Origin: JBOFMT01 sp051658525
GTDB taxonomy: Bacteria > Bacillota_I > Bacilli_A > Erysipelotrichales > Erysipelotrichaceae
DNA: 64,000 nt
Assembly (NCBI GenBank): GCA_051658525.1
Contig: JBOFMT010000009.1
Span: 1 to 64,000, forward strand
Direction of reading: 5' to 3'
Translations under genes and position numbers: made by a program
Notes under the pieces: generated by a model
The model's database searches: none
What the model was told of the DNA's origin: nothing
The model's input: the letters and a program-made list of their open reading frames with translations, nothing else
Part shown: piece after piece, positions 43,688 through 51,752 of the stretch
Layout: every line of letters begins with the position of its first letter
How positions within the stretch are numbered: the stretch's first letter is position 1

Positions 43688-44125
43688 ATGCGCCAAACTA
43701 CATTTATCAAACCTGCTGAAGTACAACGTCAATGGTACGTTGTTGATGGAGCAGGAAAAACTCTAGGACGTTTAGCTACTGAAGTAGCAGCTGTTTTACG
43801 TGGTAAAAACAAACCGTCTTTCACTCCAAACGTTGACTGTGGAGATTTCGTTATCGTTATTAACGCTGACCAAATCACTGTAACAGGAAACAAATGGGAA
43901 AACAAAAAATACTACGCTCACTCTCAATTCCCAGGTGGATTGAGAACTCGTACAACTCGTACTATGAAAGATAAGTACACAGTTGAATGGGTTGAGAAAG
44001 CTATCCACGGTATGTTACCACATACAAAACTAGGTGATGCTCAACGTAAACACGTATTTGTTTACAAAGGAAGCGAACATCCACATGCAGCACAACAACC
44101 AGTTGTGTTAGAGATCAAAGGTTAA
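43688..44125 (+). CDS. rplM: 50S ribosomal protein L13
   Basis: A 145-residue L13, an early 50S assembly protein. RQWYVVDGAGKTLGRLATEVA and the GMLPHTKLGDAQ segment are conserved. First of the two-gene operon. Confidence 0.98.
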   Translation: MRQTTFIKPAEVQRQWYVVDGAGKTLGRLATEVAAVLRGKNKPSFTPNVDCGDFVIVINADQITVTGNKWENKKYYAHSQFPGGLRTRTTRTMKDKYTVEWVEKAIHGMLPHTKLGDAQRKHVFVYKGSEHPHAAQQPVVLEIKG

Positions 44126-44138
44126 GGAGGAATAAGAG

Positions 44139-44540
44139 ATGGCAAAGAAAAATAGTGTAACTTATTTGGGAACAGGTCGTCGTAAGACTTCTGTTGCTCG
44201 TGTCTTCATGACTCCAGGAACTGGGAACATCGTTGTTAATGGGAAATCATTAGACGAATACCTACCTTTGGAAACTTTGAAAATGGTTGTTAAATCACCA
44301 TTAGAATTGACTGAAACTTTGGGACAATTTGATGTTATGATCAATGTACAAGGTGGAGGATACACTGGACAAGCTGGTGCTATGCGCCATGGTGTTGCTC
44401 GTGCTTTATTAGAAGCATCTGCTGACTACCGTCCAGCTCTAAAAGCTGCAGGATTCTTGACTCGTGATTCACGTGCTAAAGAACGTAAAAAATACGGTCT
44501 TAAAGCTGCTCGTCGCGCGCCACAATTCTCAAAACGTTAA
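44139..44540 (+). CDS. rpsI: 30S ribosomal protein S9
   Basis: A 133-residue S9 whose C-terminal tail reaches the P-site tRNA and ends in the conserved KKYGLKAARRAPQFSKR. It follows rplM by 13 bases. Confidence 0.98.
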   Translation: MAKKNSVTYLGTGRRKTSVARVFMTPGTGNIVVNGKSLDEYLPLETLKMVVKSPLELTETLGQFDVMINVQGGGYTGQAGAMRHGVARALLEASADYRPALKAAGFLTRDSRAKERKKYGLKAARRAPQFSKR

Positions 44541-44551
44541 TTCGAGAAAAA

Positions 44552-44582
44552 GCATATGGTTTATTCCATATGTTTTTTTTTT
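44552..44582 (+). terminator. Terminator of rplM-rpsI
   Basis: GCATATGG and CCATATGT (one G-T) form a stem around TTTATT, followed by a long T run. Confidence 0.88.
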
Positions 44583-44713
44583 ATTTTTTTATCATCAAAA
44601 CCGGTTATGAAGTAGAACCTTTCCTTCGCACTTAACAAACAAACAACACTATTGAATAAAAAGTAACATGGTAAAGGAATGTTAAAATTTCTAAAAGCAC
44701 GAAATATAAGGAA

Positions 44714-44750
44714 GAAAGCGCAAAAAATAACATTTTGAGCGCTTTTTTTT
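44714..44750 (+). terminator. Orphan terminator in the rpsI-ugp gap
   Basis: GAAAGCGC (44714-44721) faces GCGCTTTT after an A/T loop that can also pair, followed by eight T. No reading frame ends here. Apart from this and the regulatory elements of the next operon, the 331-base gap 44541-44872 shows nothing coding; a short untranslated transcript ending here is possible. Confidence 0.5.
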
Positions 44751-44781
44751 GTAAATTCTCCTTGTTGAATTACTAATTCTA

Positions 44782-44820
44782 TTAACAGAACATTAATCTA
44801 GGATTAACTGAAAACTGATT
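44782..44820 (+). promoter_or_regulatory. Pho-box-like direct repeats upstream of the Ugp-like operon
   Basis: Hexamers TTAACA (44782), TTAATC (44793), TTAACT (44804) and a weak CTGATT (44815) recur every 11 bases with 5-base spacers, the geometry of PhoP sites in Bacillus (TTAACA-type). A -10-like TATGAT lies at 44841-44846 with no good -35, as expected of a PhoP-activated promoter. The downstream genes fit phosphate scavenging. Confidence 0.5.
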
Positions 44821-44872
44821 TAACAGCTTTTAGTTTCCATTATGATAGGTGTAGTTTTAAAAGGAGAAGAAT

Positions 44873-46123
44873 ATGAAAAAATTGATGCGAGGAGTATTAG
44901 CAACTACGGCACTAGTTTCGCTCGTTGGTTGTACAACAGGAAATGCAAATGACAAAACCGGGGAACCAATCGATCTTACGATTTGGCATACCTTTACAGA
45001 ACACCACGAAGCGACACTACAAGAAATTGTAGCGGATTTCAATGCTTCACAGGAGAATATTACCGTAACTGCGTTGACACAACCTTTGGATGGGTTTTCC
45101 GCAAAGGTGTATGAAGCTGTATCGAACAAGACTGGACCAGATATTGTATTCTTAGATTCTTCCAGTGCAAGTGATTATGTTGATGCTGGTTTCTCAGTAG
45201 ATTTCTCAAAATATATGGATATCAACGAATACCAAAGTCGTGTAAATCCGGGATTGTTTGCAGAATCTACAGGATATAGTGATGGAAAACTTCACAGTTT
45301 ATCGTTACAGTCTACCGGACCAATTTTATTCTATAATAAAACAATGTATGATGACTTAGGATTAGAAGCACCAATGACTTGGGAGCAATTAACTGAGAAT
45401 TCAAAAGTTATTTATAAAGAATTAGGAATTCCTGGATTTGCAGTCGATTCTAAATCAGATTTTGCTTTGATGTTATTAGAACAATATGGAACTGACTACT
45501 TGGATTTAGATGGTAAAAAAGTGAATCTTGATACAGAAGAAACAGTTACATGGTTGAATTGGTTTGCGGAAGGGGTACAAGAAGGGTACTTCCAAGTAGC
45601 TCCAACAACAGGTGCTTACAACTCAGGGGATTTGAGTGGAAAAGTATTGGCTTCTTATATTGGTTCTAGTGCTGGTTTGGCTTACAACGATCTAGGTGAT
45701 GACGAGCTTGCTACTTCGATTGTACCATTGGTTGCAGATACAACGACACCTTGGGTTCAAACATGGACAAGAAATATCATTGGTTTCACAAGTGATGAAG
45801 CAACAGAACAAGCAATTACAGACTTCGCGTTGTTCTTTACAAACACAGAAAACTCAGCAAAATGGAGTATTGCATTTGGTGGTTTATCCCCATATAGCGA
45901 TGTAGAAGCTTTGGATGAATACCAAGCATATGTAGATGGAAACATCGCGTTACAAGCATTGATGGCACAAAGTAGCTATGCAGGAGCATTACCTGCTTAT
46001 GCTGGAGCTTCAACTGTGCGTACGGAATTGGATAAAATGATTAGTAGTGTTGCTACAGGTTTGATGAGTGCAGAAGATGCTATCACATCAGCAGAAGCAA
46101 CAAGCAGCGCAGCATTACAGTAA
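44873..46123 (+). CDS. ABC transporter substrate-binding lipoprotein, UgpB-like
   Basis: A 416-residue lipoprotein: signal peptide ending in LVGC, with the acylated Cys at residue 20, then an SBP_bac_1 (cluster D) fold with DLTIWHTFTEHHEATL and the SLQSTGPILFYNKTMYDDLGL segment. The pattern resembles UgpB, which binds glycerol-3-phosphate and glycerophosphodiesters. Substrate is inferred from the phosphodiesterase and from the Pho-box-like repeats. GGAGAAG precedes the ATG. Confidence 0.82.
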   Translation: MKKLMRGVLATTALVSLVGCTTGNANDKTGEPIDLTIWHTFTEHHEATLQEIVADFNASQENITVTALTQPLDGFSAKVYEAVSNKTGPDIVFLDSSSASDYVDAGFSVDFSKYMDINEYQSRVNPGLFAESTGYSDGKLHSLSLQSTGPILFYNKTMYDDLGLEAPMTWEQLTENSKVIYKELGIPGFAVDSKSDFALMLLEQYGTDYLDLDGKKVNLDTEETVTWLNWFAEGVQEGYFQVAPTTGAYNSGDLSGKVLASYIGSSAGLAYNDLGDDELATSIVPLVADTTTPWVQTWTRNIIGFTSDEATEQAITDFALFFTNTENSAKWSIAFGGLSPYSDVEALDEYQAYVDGNIALQALMAQSSYAGALPAYAGASTVRTELDKMISSVATGLMSAEDAITSAEATSSAALQ

Positions 46124-46128
46124 ATCGA

Positions 46129-46156
46129 AAAGATTGCAACTGCAATCTTTTTTTTT
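46129..46156 (+). terminator. Partial terminator between binding protein and phosphodiesterase genes
   Basis: AAAGATTGC and GCAATCTTT form a 9-bp stem with loop AACT and a T run. Read-through would be needed for the genes downstream, so it probably sets a high binding-protein to permease ratio. Confidence 0.8.
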
Positions 46157-46175
46157 AAGAAGGAGATTCACTCAT

Positions 46176-47474
46176 ATGAAGAATAAAGTATTGGTTTTTT
46201 GTCTAGATGCCCTTTGTACATCTGATCTTGAAGAAATGATGAAACTAAAAAACTTCCAATGGATATTGTCACATGGAAGTGTTGTGAAACACATTGAACC
46301 TGTTTACCCAAGTTTGACTTATCCATGCCATGTATCGCTGATTACAGGCGTTCATGTAGGTCGTCATCAGGTATTACACAATGCAAAGGTAAGCATTGAA
46401 GATGCAAGTCCTGAGTGGTACAACCAATATAGCGATATCCAAGTACCGACGTTGTTTGATATTTGCAATCAAGCTAACCTAACTGCAGGTGCGATTAGTT
46501 GGCCGGTAATGGGAAAAGCGCCGATCAAATACAATATGCCAATGATTGTACCAATTAGTTATAGTGGTGATAATCCAAAACAGTTTTTGGAAAACAATGC
46601 CACACAAAATTTATTGGAACAATACTATGAAAAACATGGGCGTTATCTCAAAGGAAAAGCAAGAAATCTAGACCTCTATACGATGAGTATCGCCTTGGAC
46701 TTATTAGAAGATGAACAGCAACCTGATATCCTATTCGTTAAGATGTGTGATTTGGATACGGAAAAACATATTCACGGAATCAAAAATGAGCACGTTAACG
46801 AACAATTAAGAAAACACGATGAGGAGTTAGGGGCAATACTAGCTTGTTTAAAAAAACAAGGAACCTTGGAACAAACCAATATTATCGTATTGGGTGATCA
46901 TGGACAGATGGACATTACACACCATATCAATATAAATCTACTCTTAAAAAAACACGGGTTTATCCGCTGCGATGAAGAAGGAAAGCTACTAGATTTTGAT
47001 GCCTACTGTCATTCTGCTGCGTTATCCGCTTGGATTGAATTGAAAGATCCAAGTGATGAAGTGATGAAAGCACGCGTTCATGCCTTCCTAATGGAGTGTA
47101 AAGATGAGGAAACTTATCCGATTGGATTTGTTTTTACCAAAGAGGAAGCAAAACAACAATTTGGTTTGGAAGGGCACTTCGATTTTGTAATTGAAGGAGA
47201 ACAAGCAACGAGCTTTGGTACAACATTAAAAGGCGAAGATCTCTTTAAAAAGTATCTGCCTGAAGGGTATCACGATTCCAAGGCAAGTCATGGACATTTA
47301 CCATATAAAGATGAAACAACAACCTTCTTTGGCTGCGGTCCGGATATCGCAAGCCATGCTGTTGTTGAGCGCCGTAGCATGGTGGATGTTGCTCCAACGC
47401 TTGCCGCATTGCTTGGATTAACGATGCCAGATATTGATGGAACGATCATCAAAGAATTTATAAAGGAAGCTTAA
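46176..47474 (+). CDS. Cytoplasmic type I phosphodiesterase/nucleotide pyrophosphatase-family enzyme
   Basis: A 432-residue alkaline-phosphatase-superfamily protein (ENPP/Phosphodiest type). Metal ligand D11 lies in VLVFCLDAL; the nucleophile is T48 in PSLTYPCH, with a typical TG after it; CDLDTEKHIHG, LGDHGQMD and SHGHLPYKDE supply further ligands. It has no signal peptide, so it would cleave an imported phosphodiester or phosphonate inside the cell. I start at ATG 46176 after AAGAAGGAGA; the longer frame overlaps the binding-protein gene and the terminator. It sits two bases before the ATPase gene. Confidence 0.82.
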   Translation: MKNKVLVFCLDALCTSDLEEMMKLKNFQWILSHGSVVKHIEPVYPSLTYPCHVSLITGVHVGRHQVLHNAKVSIEDASPEWYNQYSDIQVPTLFDICNQANLTAGAISWPVMGKAPIKYNMPMIVPISYSGDNPKQFLENNATQNLLEQYYEKHGRYLKGKARNLDLYTMSIALDLLEDEQQPDILFVKMCDLDTEKHIHGIKNEHVNEQLRKHDEELGAILACLKKQGTLEQTNIIVLGDHGQMDITHHININLLLKKHGFIRCDEEGKLLDFDAYCHSAALSAWIELKDPSDEVMKARVHAFLMECKDEETYPIGFVFTKEEAKQQFGLEGHFDFVIEGEQATSFGTTLKGEDLFKKYLPEGYHDSKASHGHLPYKDETTTFFGCGPDIASHAVVERRSMVDVAPTLAALLGLTMPDIDGTIIKEFIKEA

Positions 47475-47476
47475 GT

Positions 47477-48523
47477 ATGAAAATTTCAATAAAAGATGTT
47501 ACAAAAAAGTTTCACGATCAAGTGGCTGTCAATCAGTTTAGTATCGATATTGAGTCGGGGGAACTGATTGCTTTACTTGGACCGTCGGGCTGTGGAAAAA
47601 GTACGCTACTCAATATGTTATCTGGTATTTTAGAGGCAAGTGAAGGACAAATTCTATTTGGGGAAGATGATGTTACGCATGTCAGTGCAGACAAGCGTGG
47701 TGTAGGTTTGGTATTTCAAAACTATGCATTATATCCACATATGAGTGTACTTGAGAATATTTGTTTCCCACTGGAAATTCAAAAGGTAAACAAAAAAGAG
47801 CGAATTGAGCGAGCGAAAGAAGTTGCAAAACTCGTTCATGTAGATCAATACTTAACGCGTAAACCGTATCAATTGTCCGGTGGACAACAGCAACGTGTTG
47901 CAATCGCAAGAGCGTTGATTAAGAATCCCAAAGTATTGTTGTTGGACGAACCGCTTTCTAATTTAGATGCGAGATTACGGATTGAAATGCGTGAGGAAAT
48001 TCGTCGTATTCAGTTGGAAACAAAAGTAACAACTATTTTTGTTACGCATGATCAAGAAGAAGCAATGAGTATTTCTGATCGTATTATTATCATGAAAGAT
48101 GGTGTGTTACAACAGTGTGATAAACCACAAGTGCTCTATGATCAACCAGCAAATTGCTTCGTTGCAGATTTTCTTGGTGCTCCACCAATCAATAAACTTC
48201 GAGGTGTTTCACGTGATGGTAAATTTTATGTTGACGGTGAACATGTTGTTGAAACCGTTGCAATTGATCAATCAGGTCAACTTTGGTTGAGTTTTAGAAG
48301 CGAAGCGTGTTATTTGGACGCTACCGAAGGCATCCCTTGTAGTGTAGAACAAGTTTCCATCTTGGGAAAAGAAACGATTGTTAGTGTTCGTGTTAACGAT
48401 ACGCTAGTACGTGTTAGTATGCAAGCGGATGCGTTAGTTGATGTAAGCCAAGCTAAGTATTTAAAGCTGAAATCACAAGGATGTTTTATTTTTGATGCGC
48501 AAAGTGGAGAGCGATACCGATGA
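47477..48523 (+). CDS. ABC transporter ATPase, UgpC/MalK type
   Basis: A 348-residue CUT1 ATPase with Walker A GPSGCGKST, signature LSGGQQQR, Walker B VLLLDEPLSNLDA and a C-terminal TOBE-like regulatory domain (residues ~240-348). It is the dedicated ATPase of this operon, overlapping the next permease gene by four bases. Confidence 0.9.
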   Translation: MKISIKDVTKKFHDQVAVNQFSIDIESGELIALLGPSGCGKSTLLNMLSGILEASEGQILFGEDDVTHVSADKRGVGLVFQNYALYPHMSVLENICFPLEIQKVNKKERIERAKEVAKLVHVDQYLTRKPYQLSGGQQQRVAIARALIKNPKVLLLDEPLSNLDARLRIEMREEIRRIQLETKVTTIFVTHDQEEAMSISDRIIIMKDGVLQQCDKPQVLYDQPANCFVADFLGAPPINKLRGVSRDGKFYVDGEHVVETVAIDQSGQLWLSFRSEACYLDATEGIPCSVEQVSILGKETIVSVRVNDTLVRVSMQADALVDVSQAKYLKLKSQGCFIFDAQSGERYR

Positions 48524-49410
48524 AAGGTTGGTTAAGACGTAACGAGCATCTGTTGTATTTATTTCCTGCGTTGTTTGGAATTCTCGTATTTACTATTTAC
48601 CCGATTATCAATGTAATCTTGATGAGTTTTAAAGAAAACTATCGCTATCTTACCGATGAATTTAGCGGATTTGGTTTCGAAAACTATGCACTTGTTGTAC
48701 AAGATCCGATCTTCCAACAAGCGATGCGCAATACCTTTGCCTATGTGATTTGTGTAGTACCAATCGCGTTGGCAATTGCGGTTGTGATTGCTACCCTATT
48801 GAATCAAAATATCAAGTTCAAGGGTTTGTTGCAAACAGCCTACTTCCTACCGATGGTGACTTCAGTAACTGCGGTAGGTTTGGCTTGGAAGTTTATGTTT
48901 AATTATAATAGCGGTATCATCAATTATTTTTTGGGTTTGTTTCAAATTTCACCCATCAACTGGTTGCAAGATCCCAAATTTAACTTTATCGCGTTAGTCA
49001 TCTATGGGATATGGAGTATCCTGCCGTTCTCGATTATCATTATCCTTTCTGGATTACAAAATATCGATCCGCAATATTATTTGGCAGCTAAAATTGATGG
49101 AGCAAAACCAATGCGTATTTTCTTTCGGATTACGGTACCACTCTTATCTAGTACGATTGGATTGTTAACGGTTGTCAATACGATTAGTAGCTTTAAAGTA
49201 TTCAATGAATTATTCCCCCTCTTTCAAGGACCGGGTGTAAGCTATAATTTATTTACAGTTGTATATTATATCTACTATCAGTTTAGAGGACTCACACCAC
49301 CAAAATATGGCTTGGCAGCAGCAAGTGCCGTGCTATTATTCCTTGTGATTTTCGTGTTTACGATGATCCAATTGCGAATTCAAAAGTTCTCAAAAACAAA
49401 GGAGAGTTAA
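48520..49410 (+). CDS. ABC transporter permease, UgpA-like
   Basis: A 296-residue membrane protein with about six spans and an EAA-like loop reading LAAKIDGAKPMRIFF followed by ITVPLL. First permease of the pair, coupled to the ATPase gene by an ATGA overlap. Confidence 0.88.
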   Translation: MKGWLRRNEHLLYLFPALFGILVFTIYPIINVILMSFKENYRYLTDEFSGFGFENYALVVQDPIFQQAMRNTFAYVICVVPIALAIAVVIATLLNQNIKFKGLLQTAYFLPMVTSVTAVGLAWKFMFNYNSGIINYFLGLFQISPINWLQDPKFNFIALVIYGIWSILPFSIIIILSGLQNIDPQYYLAAKIDGAKPMRIFFRITVPLLSSTIGLLTVVNTISSFKVFNELFPLFQGPGVSYNLFTVVYYIYYQFRGLTPPKYGLAAASAVLLFLVIFVFTMIQLRIQKFSKTKES

Positions 49411-49413
49411 TAT

Positions 49414-50238
49414 ATGAAACAAAAGATATCAAAACTGCTCGTTTATATGGTACTAGGATTTGGTGCCATCATCATGATTTTCCCCTTTTATTGGATGATT
49501 ACTGGAGCTTTTAAAACATCAACTGAAATCCTAAGCTTCCCTCCAAGCTGGATTCCAGATAGTTTCTTGAACTTCGATAATTTTATCTTCGCCTTTCAAA
49601 CAGCACCGTTTTTTCGCTACTTCATTAACTCATGTATCGTAACCATTGCATGTGTTTCCCTTTGTATGCTAACCACCATTCTAGCTGCCTTTGCCTTTTC
49701 AAGGTTAAAGTTTAAAGGGAAAACAATCATCTTTAGTCTTTTGTTAACGCTGATGATGGTACCGTTTGAAATGATTATTATTACCAACTATCGAACCATC
49801 GTTGATATCGGCATTCATGATACTTTACTCGCACTCATCATTCCGTTTACTAGCAGTATTTTCTATGTCTACATTCTAAAAAACTTCTTTGATAGTATTC
49901 CAGAAACACTGTACCAGTCAGCACGTGTAGACGGGTGCAGCAACTGGAAATACTGTTGGCGTATTATGGTTCCCATTGCAAAACCTTCGCTTGTTACCAT
50001 CATGCTACTCAACGCCATTGGTTGTTGGAACAGCTTCTTATGGCCTATGTTAGCAACCAATTCCCCTGAAGTAAGAACCTTACCGTTTGGGCTTTATGCC
50101 TTTATGACGGAGGGTGGGGCAAAAATGGAACGGATGATGGCAGCGAGTACGATTGTTGTCATCCCGATGATTCTATTATTTATCTTTGCTAGAAAACACA
50201 TTGTTAATGGCGTAGCTAGAGGTGGAATCAAAGGATAA
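49414..50238 (+). CDS. ABC transporter permease, UgpE-like
   Basis: A 274-residue membrane protein with about six spans. The EAA loop reads QSARVDGCSNWKYCW followed by IMVPIAKPS. It begins three bases after the UgpA-like stop and is the last gene of the operon; no convincing terminator follows. Confidence 0.88.
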   Translation: MKQKISKLLVYMVLGFGAIIMIFPFYWMITGAFKTSTEILSFPPSWIPDSFLNFDNFIFAFQTAPFFRYFINSCIVTIACVSLCMLTTILAAFAFSRLKFKGKTIIFSLLLTLMMVPFEMIIITNYRTIVDIGIHDTLLALIIPFTSSIFYVYILKNFFDSIPETLYQSARVDGCSNWKYCWRIMVPIAKPSLVTIMLLNAIGCWNSFLWPMLATNSPEVRTLPFGLYAFMTEGGAKMERMMAASTIVVIPMILLFIFARKHIVNGVARGGIKG

Positions 50239-50350
50239 CATATTTAAAAATATTTTAAAAAAAGCAATTCTACATTGTATTTATGCAGGATGCACAAAGC
50301 TTGATTTAAATTTTGTGATACTATAAACCTATAGTAAGGGAGATTTAGAA

Positions 50351-51445
50351 ATGGCTACTTTAAAATTAGAAAATATTAATAAAATTTATGATAATAATGT
50401 ACAAGCGGTATTTGACTTTAACCTTGATATTGAAGATAAAGAATTTATCGTATTTGTAGGACCATCAGGTTGTGGTAAATCAACTACACTTCGTATGATT
50501 GCTGGTTTAGAAGATATTACGAGTGGAACATTGGAAATCGATGGTAGAAAAATGAATGATGTCGATCCAAAAGATCGCGACATTGCCATGGTATTCCAAT
50601 CGTATGCACTATATCCTCATATGAGCGTTTATGATAATATGGCATTTGGTTTGAAATTGAAAAAAATGCCAAAAGATGAGATCGATCGTCGTGTAAAAGA
50701 GGCAGCTGCAATTCTTGAAATTACTGACTACCTAAAACGTAAACCAAAAGCTTTGTCTGGGGGACAACGTCAACGTGTTGCACTTGGACGTGCGATTGTA
50801 CGTAATGCGAAAGTATTCTTAATGGATGAGCCATTATCTAACTTAGATGCGAAACTACGTGTTCAAATGCGTAGTGAAATTATTAAACTACACGAACGTT
50901 TGGATGCAACTACAATTTATGTAACGCATGACCAAACAGAAGCGATGACAATGGCATCTCGTATTGTTGTTATGAAAGATGGTTATATCCAACAAATTGG
51001 ATCTCCAAAAGAAATCTACACTAACCCAATTAATATTTTCGTTGCAAGTTTTGTAGGAGCACCTGCAATGAACTTTATTAATGGTCGTTATGAAAAACAA
51101 ATGTTCCATTACGATGGAAAAACATTCTCTGTTCCTGCAATGTTCCACGATGCGTTAAAAGCGTATGAAGGAAAAGAATTGATTATGGGGATTCGTCCGG
51201 AAGATATTCACTACGAAGGTATCGTAGCAGAAACCTATCCAGAAACCCTATTTGATTTCCAAGTGGAAGTATCTGAGTTATTGGGTCATGAATTCATCCT
51301 TCATGGAAAATTCGGGAACCAAAAATTATTAGCGAAAGTTTCATCACGTGTTGAAGTACGTAATCACCAAACCATTCGTTTAGCAATGGATGTTGCGAAA
51401 ATTAAATTCTTCGACAAAGAAACAGAACGCTGTGTAAATTGTTAA
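50351..51445 (+). CDS. msmX: Multi-sugar ABC transporter ATPase, MsmX/MalK type
   Basis: A 364-residue ATPase with Walker A GPSGCGKST, signature LSGGQRQR, Walker B VFLMDEPLSNLDAK and a C-terminal TOBE domain (LIMGIRPEDI near residue 277). It is encoded alone, without permeases, as in Bacillus MsmX, which energises several CUT1 importers. The MalEFG-type transporter at 2239-5332 has no ATPase of its own and is an obvious client. Its function as a shared ATPase is inference. Confidence 0.8.
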   Translation: MATLKLENINKIYDNNVQAVFDFNLDIEDKEFIVFVGPSGCGKSTTLRMIAGLEDITSGTLEIDGRKMNDVDPKDRDIAMVFQSYALYPHMSVYDNMAFGLKLKKMPKDEIDRRVKEAAAILEITDYLKRKPKALSGGQRQRVALGRAIVRNAKVFLMDEPLSNLDAKLRVQMRSEIIKLHERLDATTIYVTHDQTEAMTMASRIVVMKDGYIQQIGSPKEIYTNPINIFVASFVGAPAMNFINGRYEKQMFHYDGKTFSVPAMFHDALKAYEGKELIMGIRPEDIHYEGIVAETYPETLFDFQVEVSELLGHEFILHGKFGNQKLLAKVSSRVEVRNHQTIRLAMDVAKIKFFDKETERCVNC

Positions 51446-51492
51446 CAATTCCTCCCATATATTGTTAAAGAAGAAGGTTATTAACCTTACCG

Positions 51493-51525
51493 ACTGCTGA
51501 TTGCTAGTTCAATCAGCAGTTTTTC
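51493..51525 (+). terminator. Terminator of the msmX-like gene
   Basis: ACTGCTGATTG and CAATCAGCAGT form an 11-bp perfect stem with loop CTAGTT, followed by TTTTT. The rest of the 307-base gap to 51752 shows only the minus-strand terminator. Confidence 0.9.
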
Positions 51526-51673
51526 TATTTTTATGAAAAGTTCTATCGAGTATTGTTAACATAATGATGTTTCTCCTTGATGTCAATCATTTAATTGGCT
51601 ATCAAAATGATGGTAGAAGGATGCATTGATCGCAATGGCTCTTGTAGGGGTTATTTCTTTATGTTAGCTAGTC

Positions 51674-51705
51674 AAAAAAAGATAGGAACGATGTTCCTAT
51701 CTTTT
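51674..51705 (-). terminator. Terminator of the degenerate-GGDEF gene
   Basis: AAAAGATAGGAAC and GTTCCTATCTTTT form a 13-bp stem with a 3-base loop; seven A on the plus strand give the minus-strand T run. Confidence 0.88.
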
Positions 51706-51752
51706 CTAATCTACTATTTACATTTGTTTAAATAACGGATATAAAGCTATTT

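Noticed and set aside
44857..45129. 90-codon minus-strand frame over the UgpB-like signal peptide
   Set aside because: Antisense shadow of the lipoprotein gene.
50239..50275. A/T palindrome after the UgpE-like gene as terminator
   Set aside because: The possible stem is only A-T pairs with no U tract, too weak to call.
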